Below are positions 60,403-64,000 of a stretch of 64,000 nt of DNA, one piece after another (the first letter of the stretch is position 1; each line of letters starts with the position of its first letter). The position numbers and the translations under genes are program-made. The stretch comes from Macrobrachium rosenbergii (Eukaryota; Arthropoda; Malacostraca; Decapoda; Palaemonidae), in the NCBI RefSeq assembly GCF_040412425.1, contig NC_089781.1, positions 55,270,813 to 55,334,812 of the forward strand, in the 5' to 3' direction. The notes under the pieces were generated by a model that saw only the letters and a list, made by a program, of their open reading frames with translations, made no database searches and was not told the origin of the DNA.

Positions 60403-62592
60403 TTATTGCCTCTGGTTGATTGTCTGGGTGAAATTTCCCCTGACTTTCATATGCAGGATTGAAAGCTGGGAGGAGACATAGGAAGGAGCAGCCAAAGACT
60501 GATGTGCCGGGTTTACCAGGACATACTGAGGTGGAGGATGGGAGGAAGAGGTCGAAGGTTGACTTTGTAAAGGAACCTGGACCAAGGACTGAGCTGGAAG
60601 ACGTTTGAAGTGTTTAAATTTCTTACTGGACTTGGTGGGAGGGCTGGCAAGATCAGACTGTTTCCTTTTATAGGGCAGGCCCCAACGGGAACGGAGGCTT
60701 TGATTGACCCTAGCTGCCTCAGATAAGACTGCATCAACTTCTTCTTGTGGGAAAAGATTAGCACCCCAGATCGAACTCTTAAGAAGCTTATTTGGTTCAT
60801 GCCGAACTGTGGCTGCTGAAAAGATGTGCTTCCGGCAGGCCAGTCGGGCAGTCATAAAGTCAAACAGATCTTGTTGAAAACTCGCCAAGAGAGATTTCGT
60901 CAAGACCTGGAATAATGGATCTTCTCTGTAAACCAAAGAAGTTGCTTCCGTTAAAGCCAACGAGTTCAAAGACCTGGCGAGCCTTTCCTTAGTATCAGCC
61001 TCTGTTTTCAAGAGCGACTCCGGGATCTTAGGGAGCTGCTCACTGAACAGATCAGAGGCGCAGTCTGGGTCAAGCCGAGTCACAGAACGTATTAGGGGCT
61101 CCCTTCCAGAAGTCGGTGCCTCCGGAAAGACGAAGCGATGTAGGGTCCGTCTCACGGAGATGAGGAAGGGGTTTACCTTCGAAGCAAGCCTGGCTAGTCA
61201 GGAGGCCACTTTCCAAGCGCAAGGGAGAAGGAGAACATCACTGAGAGTGAACATAGTGAACACTCCCTTAGCTGGTGTGAGCTTAGTGTTCTCCGCTTGC
61301 CACTCCGCAATGGGTCCTCATCAAAGACGACTGGGCTTGGTCCCTAGGATAGATGACCGTCTCCTTAGGGACTTTATCAGACCTGTTCCAAACCTCTCCC
61401 TTCAGCCTGGCAAAACCAGTGTAGGGAGATGTCAGGTCCGGAGGATAGAACTCTAACTCTTCCACTCTCCTCGTGCCTAAACCCTCTATGGTAAGAGTAC
61501 CTTCGTACTCGGGAGCATAAAGGGCGAGACGCCAAGGATTCCCTAGATCAAAGGGAGGGAGAGTGGAAGGGTCAGGAACAGAATGCCTAGAACGTTGTTG
61601 AGATTCCACCTTCTTCGAAAGAGACTGAAAAGAAGAAGCAAGACCAGACAGCTTACTGTCTACCCTCGCGTCGATCTTCTCAAATCTCGCGTCGATTCTT
61701 TCCAGGAATTGTTCAAAGAAATGAAGTGTATCCAAAGAAGGAGGAGGGGGAACTACCTGACGTGATTGAGGCTCCGCCTGGGACCCGGAAGGGGAGGCTG
61801 TACTCGTCGACGGAACGGGGCTCGTCGTCCGTGCCGCCGCCGGAGGGACCCCATATCGGCCTGCCGGAGTAGGTAAGGTTTTCATTTTAACGGACTTCAC
61901 CTTCGGGGCAATAGACCCAGACGTGCCCGAAAGGTATGAAGATTTAGAGAAGCCTTTAAAAGAAGCAACAGAGGAAGAAGGAGAGTTAAACAGTGAAGAA
62001 CCTGCCTCACTTACCCCCTTACCTGCCTGATGCTCTGGGATAATGCTCGAGACTCAAGGCCGAGATCGAGTTCCGCCGCGTCTCCGGAGCGCCGCCGCTC
62101 AAAGCCGAACCGTCTGGAGAGGGCTGGGTCAACTCGAATCCCGGCAATCAACGGAGCAGCAACCTCGTCGGTGACAGAAGCTGTGATCCAAGCGCCGGGA
62201 AAAAGGACATTACAAATGTCCTTCGAGTATGTAGGGATTGCCAGCTCCTACGTTGCGCCCAAAGCCGCTAACCCAGACTTTAAGGGCCTGAATCGAAGAA
62301 TCACGAGACTTGCGGTCAGCCTGCCGGAAGAAAAACATTATTGTGGTCTTACCGGCGGAGGGAATCGATAAAAATGTAAACATTATAGTTCGCTAAGAAG
62401 GAAAGATGCATGATCACCTTCCGAATCATCGATAGCCTGCTCGTAAAGAGCGTAGCAAACATCACATCTGTCAGGGTGCCAAACAATAAGATCCCCTACG
62501 TGGACCGCACATCCGGAGTGAGACCGACAAACTTCGTGGCCGCTGGCCTGATGGAGGGCTGCGGAGCACCCTTCTTCTTGGCAGCGTACCAC
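60403..62592 (-). pseudogene. DIRS gag-like region, second copy, frameshifted
   Basis: ATG at 62592 begins MVRCQEEGCSAALHQASGHE and continues CRSHSGCAVHVGDLIVWHPD and CDVCYALYEQAIDD, a Cys/His-rich N-terminus that looks zinc-binding. A poorly kept segment with multiple breaks follows (62380-61950). Then SLDTLHFFEQFLERIDARFE and KIDARVDSKLSGLASSFQSL (about 61725-61610), a heptad-like coiled coil, and GNPWRLALYAPEYEGTLTIE. The C-terminal block 61155-60403 has LFSEQLPKIPESLLKTEADT, RHEPNKLLKSSIWGANLF and ARVNQSLRSRWGLPYKRK. Coiled coil plus metal site plus basic tail fit a DIRS gag. The base before the ATG follows TCTTACAG, so an upstream leader intron is possible. Confidence 0.68.
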
Positions 62593-64000
62593 CTGTAAGA
62601 GTATGAGATTATGAGTACACTGTGTAAGGTGCCGGAGTAGTGTGCCGGAGCAACACAGTATTAAACCAAGTCGTGAAACCAGCCGGAATGATCCGGGAGG
62701 TAACCTGGTAAAAACTCATACAAGCAAAAATAATAAAAAAAAATAAATAAAGCAAAATAAATTTACCGGAACTAGCCGGAGTAACATGCCTTAAAGTAAG
62801 TGACGGATACAAAGTGAAATGAAATGGGAAGGTAAAACTGTCCAGAGAAAGCGTATTCCCGGCAACTAAAAATAATATGAAACTAGCGATAACGGAAGAC
62901 CGATAAACGCTAGAAACGCCGGAGCGGGAAGCAAGGAATGCGCCCGATAGAAGACAGTAGTTAGCTAAGGTCAGGGAACGTCAAGAGCCCGACACGAAGA
63001 CAGTCAGGCGGAAAGCTCTAACTGGCGAAGAAGGGACTGAACCGGAGTGTCGCTAAATTAAACGACACGCCGGAGAAGACGTATGAAGGGGAGGAATGGG
63101 AACCCTGGAGGAAGAACCGAAAAGGAACGACCAGAGAGTGGGAATGCACAATCTGGGCGTTCGTGTCCTCCCGCCCACACGCTGACTGAGTCGTTACCCA
63201 GCAAACGCGAGAGAAGCAGGAGAGGAACAGGGACAACCTCCTCCAAGGGGGACAAGGAGATACAGATGGCCAAAGATGGTGGACAGGAGAGGGGAAGCTC
63301 TCCCGGCCACTAACAGTCCCCGGAGGAGAGTACAAAGGTAAAGTCACGGACCGTACCAAAGAGAGACCAAACAATGCAGAGGAAGGGGGCACAGGCTATA
63401 GGCTAGGAAAAGGATGGGTCGTCATAACCAAAAACTAGAACTAACCTTAAGTAAATACCAAACTAGGGGGTAGGTTACATGAAGCCCCTCGCTATCCCAG
63501 CTTAACCAAGAGGCTCACTAGCCTACGTGAAAGCCGAAACAGGAGAGGGAAGCAACATGAGGTCCCTCGCTATTCCAGCTTAACGAGAGGCTTATTAGCC
63601 TACGCAGAAAGCCGAAACAGGGGAAGGGAACATAAAGGAGAAGACCCTGGTAAAACTTAAGGAAAGCGCCGCATGGAAAAAACGAACACAAAACCCTAGA
63701 AGGGCATGTGAACGGAAAGAATGAACGACCATCCCCCTTTTTATGGAAAAAGGGGGCAATAGCCTAACGCCCCAAAAAGGAAAACCAAAGCTAACACCAA
63801 CCCATAAAGTAAAAATATATCAATACAAAACAAGAGGAGGACCATACCCAACACGATGTGGACGTGAAGGGAAATGGCCGCCTCGAAACAAAAGAAACAT
63901 CCATGATAATCATCAAATATCAAATGCATCCGAACACTGGGTTAAAGGAAAACAAAAAACTTAAAAGTACAAACGTAAATAAAATTCCCAGAAGCTACGA
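62593..64000 (-). other. 5' leader of the DIRS-like element
   Basis: No supported coding region. A 77-78-bp direct repeat at 63481-63559 and 63560-63637 shares CCTCGCTAT-CCAGCTTAAC and AAAGCCGAAACAGG. A hairpin CCCCCTTTTTATGGAAAAAGGGGG lies near 63734-63757. CCGGA words recur about ten times between 62628 and 63080. The left inverted terminal repeat of the element is expected beyond 64000. Confidence 0.5.

Larger units (their letters stand above)
56740..64000 (-). mobile_element. DIRS-like retrotransposon, nearly complete, 5' end off the window
   Basis: Minus-strand order from the right edge: 5' region (62593-64000), gag (60403-62592), RT-RNase H (58600-60402), tyrosine recombinase (57417-58560), 3' UTR, foldback module (56741-57200). 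Its coding parts are the best references here for the plus-strand element at 1-4915. They share most motifs with many substitutions, so these are two members of one family rather than a recent duplicate. Confidence 0.88.

Overview
This is a eukaryotic window with no bacterial or organellar gene content. It carries no complete, recognisable single-copy host gene and is close to wall-to-wall transposable elements and satellite-like repeats. The mix is DIRS-type tyrosine-recombinase retrotransposons, a GIY-YIG Penelope-like element, Tigger/pogo-type and piggyBac-type DNA transposons, a tRNA-headed SINE and very long (TA)n tracts. That mix suggests a large crustacean genome, most likely a decapod. 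The organism call is inference from element composition only. Nearly every coding region is broken by short frameshifts or stops, from element decay, uncorrected read errors, or both.

Layout. 1-4915: 3' part of a DIRS-like element on + (gag end, RT-RNase H, tyrosine recombinase, 3' foldback module). 4916-12497: AT-rich, mostly unassigned DNA with a 186-bp MITE, a SINE copy and a two-exon candidate for a host gene end. 12498-17120: fragment of a Tigger-type MITE, then a second DIRS-like lineage on + that has lost its recombinase. 17121-21104: one (TA)n block holding two Tigger-like non-autonomous elements (one with a nested MITE) and a 354-bp palindrome. 21105-23420: Penelope-like element on -. 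23228-33805: copy A of a roughly 10-kb duplicated block (Penelope 5' end, a 1.86-kb foldback element, a 4.95-kb piggyBac-like element, CT-rich DNA, start of a MITE). 33665-44306: intact MITE, a Tigger-like element with a SINE in its terminal repeat, a 4.4-kb Tigger-like element and a fourth DIRS remnant. 44309-46679: a third Tigger-like element cut off by the duplication junction. 46679-56738: copy B of the 10-kb block. 56740-64000: a nearly complete DIRS-like element on -, running off the right edge.

The relations between elements are the most informative part. The two related DIRS elements at the two ends share a diverged but clearly homologous inverted-repeat module at their 3' ends. Comparing copies A and B places the 3' terminus of the right-hand DIRS inside a MITE. 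Tigger-type elements sit in TA dinucleotides, including inside the (TA)n block. The two 10-kb copies differ mainly by small indels and by (TA)n length. No CRISPR array, rRNA gene, true tRNA gene or operon was seen.
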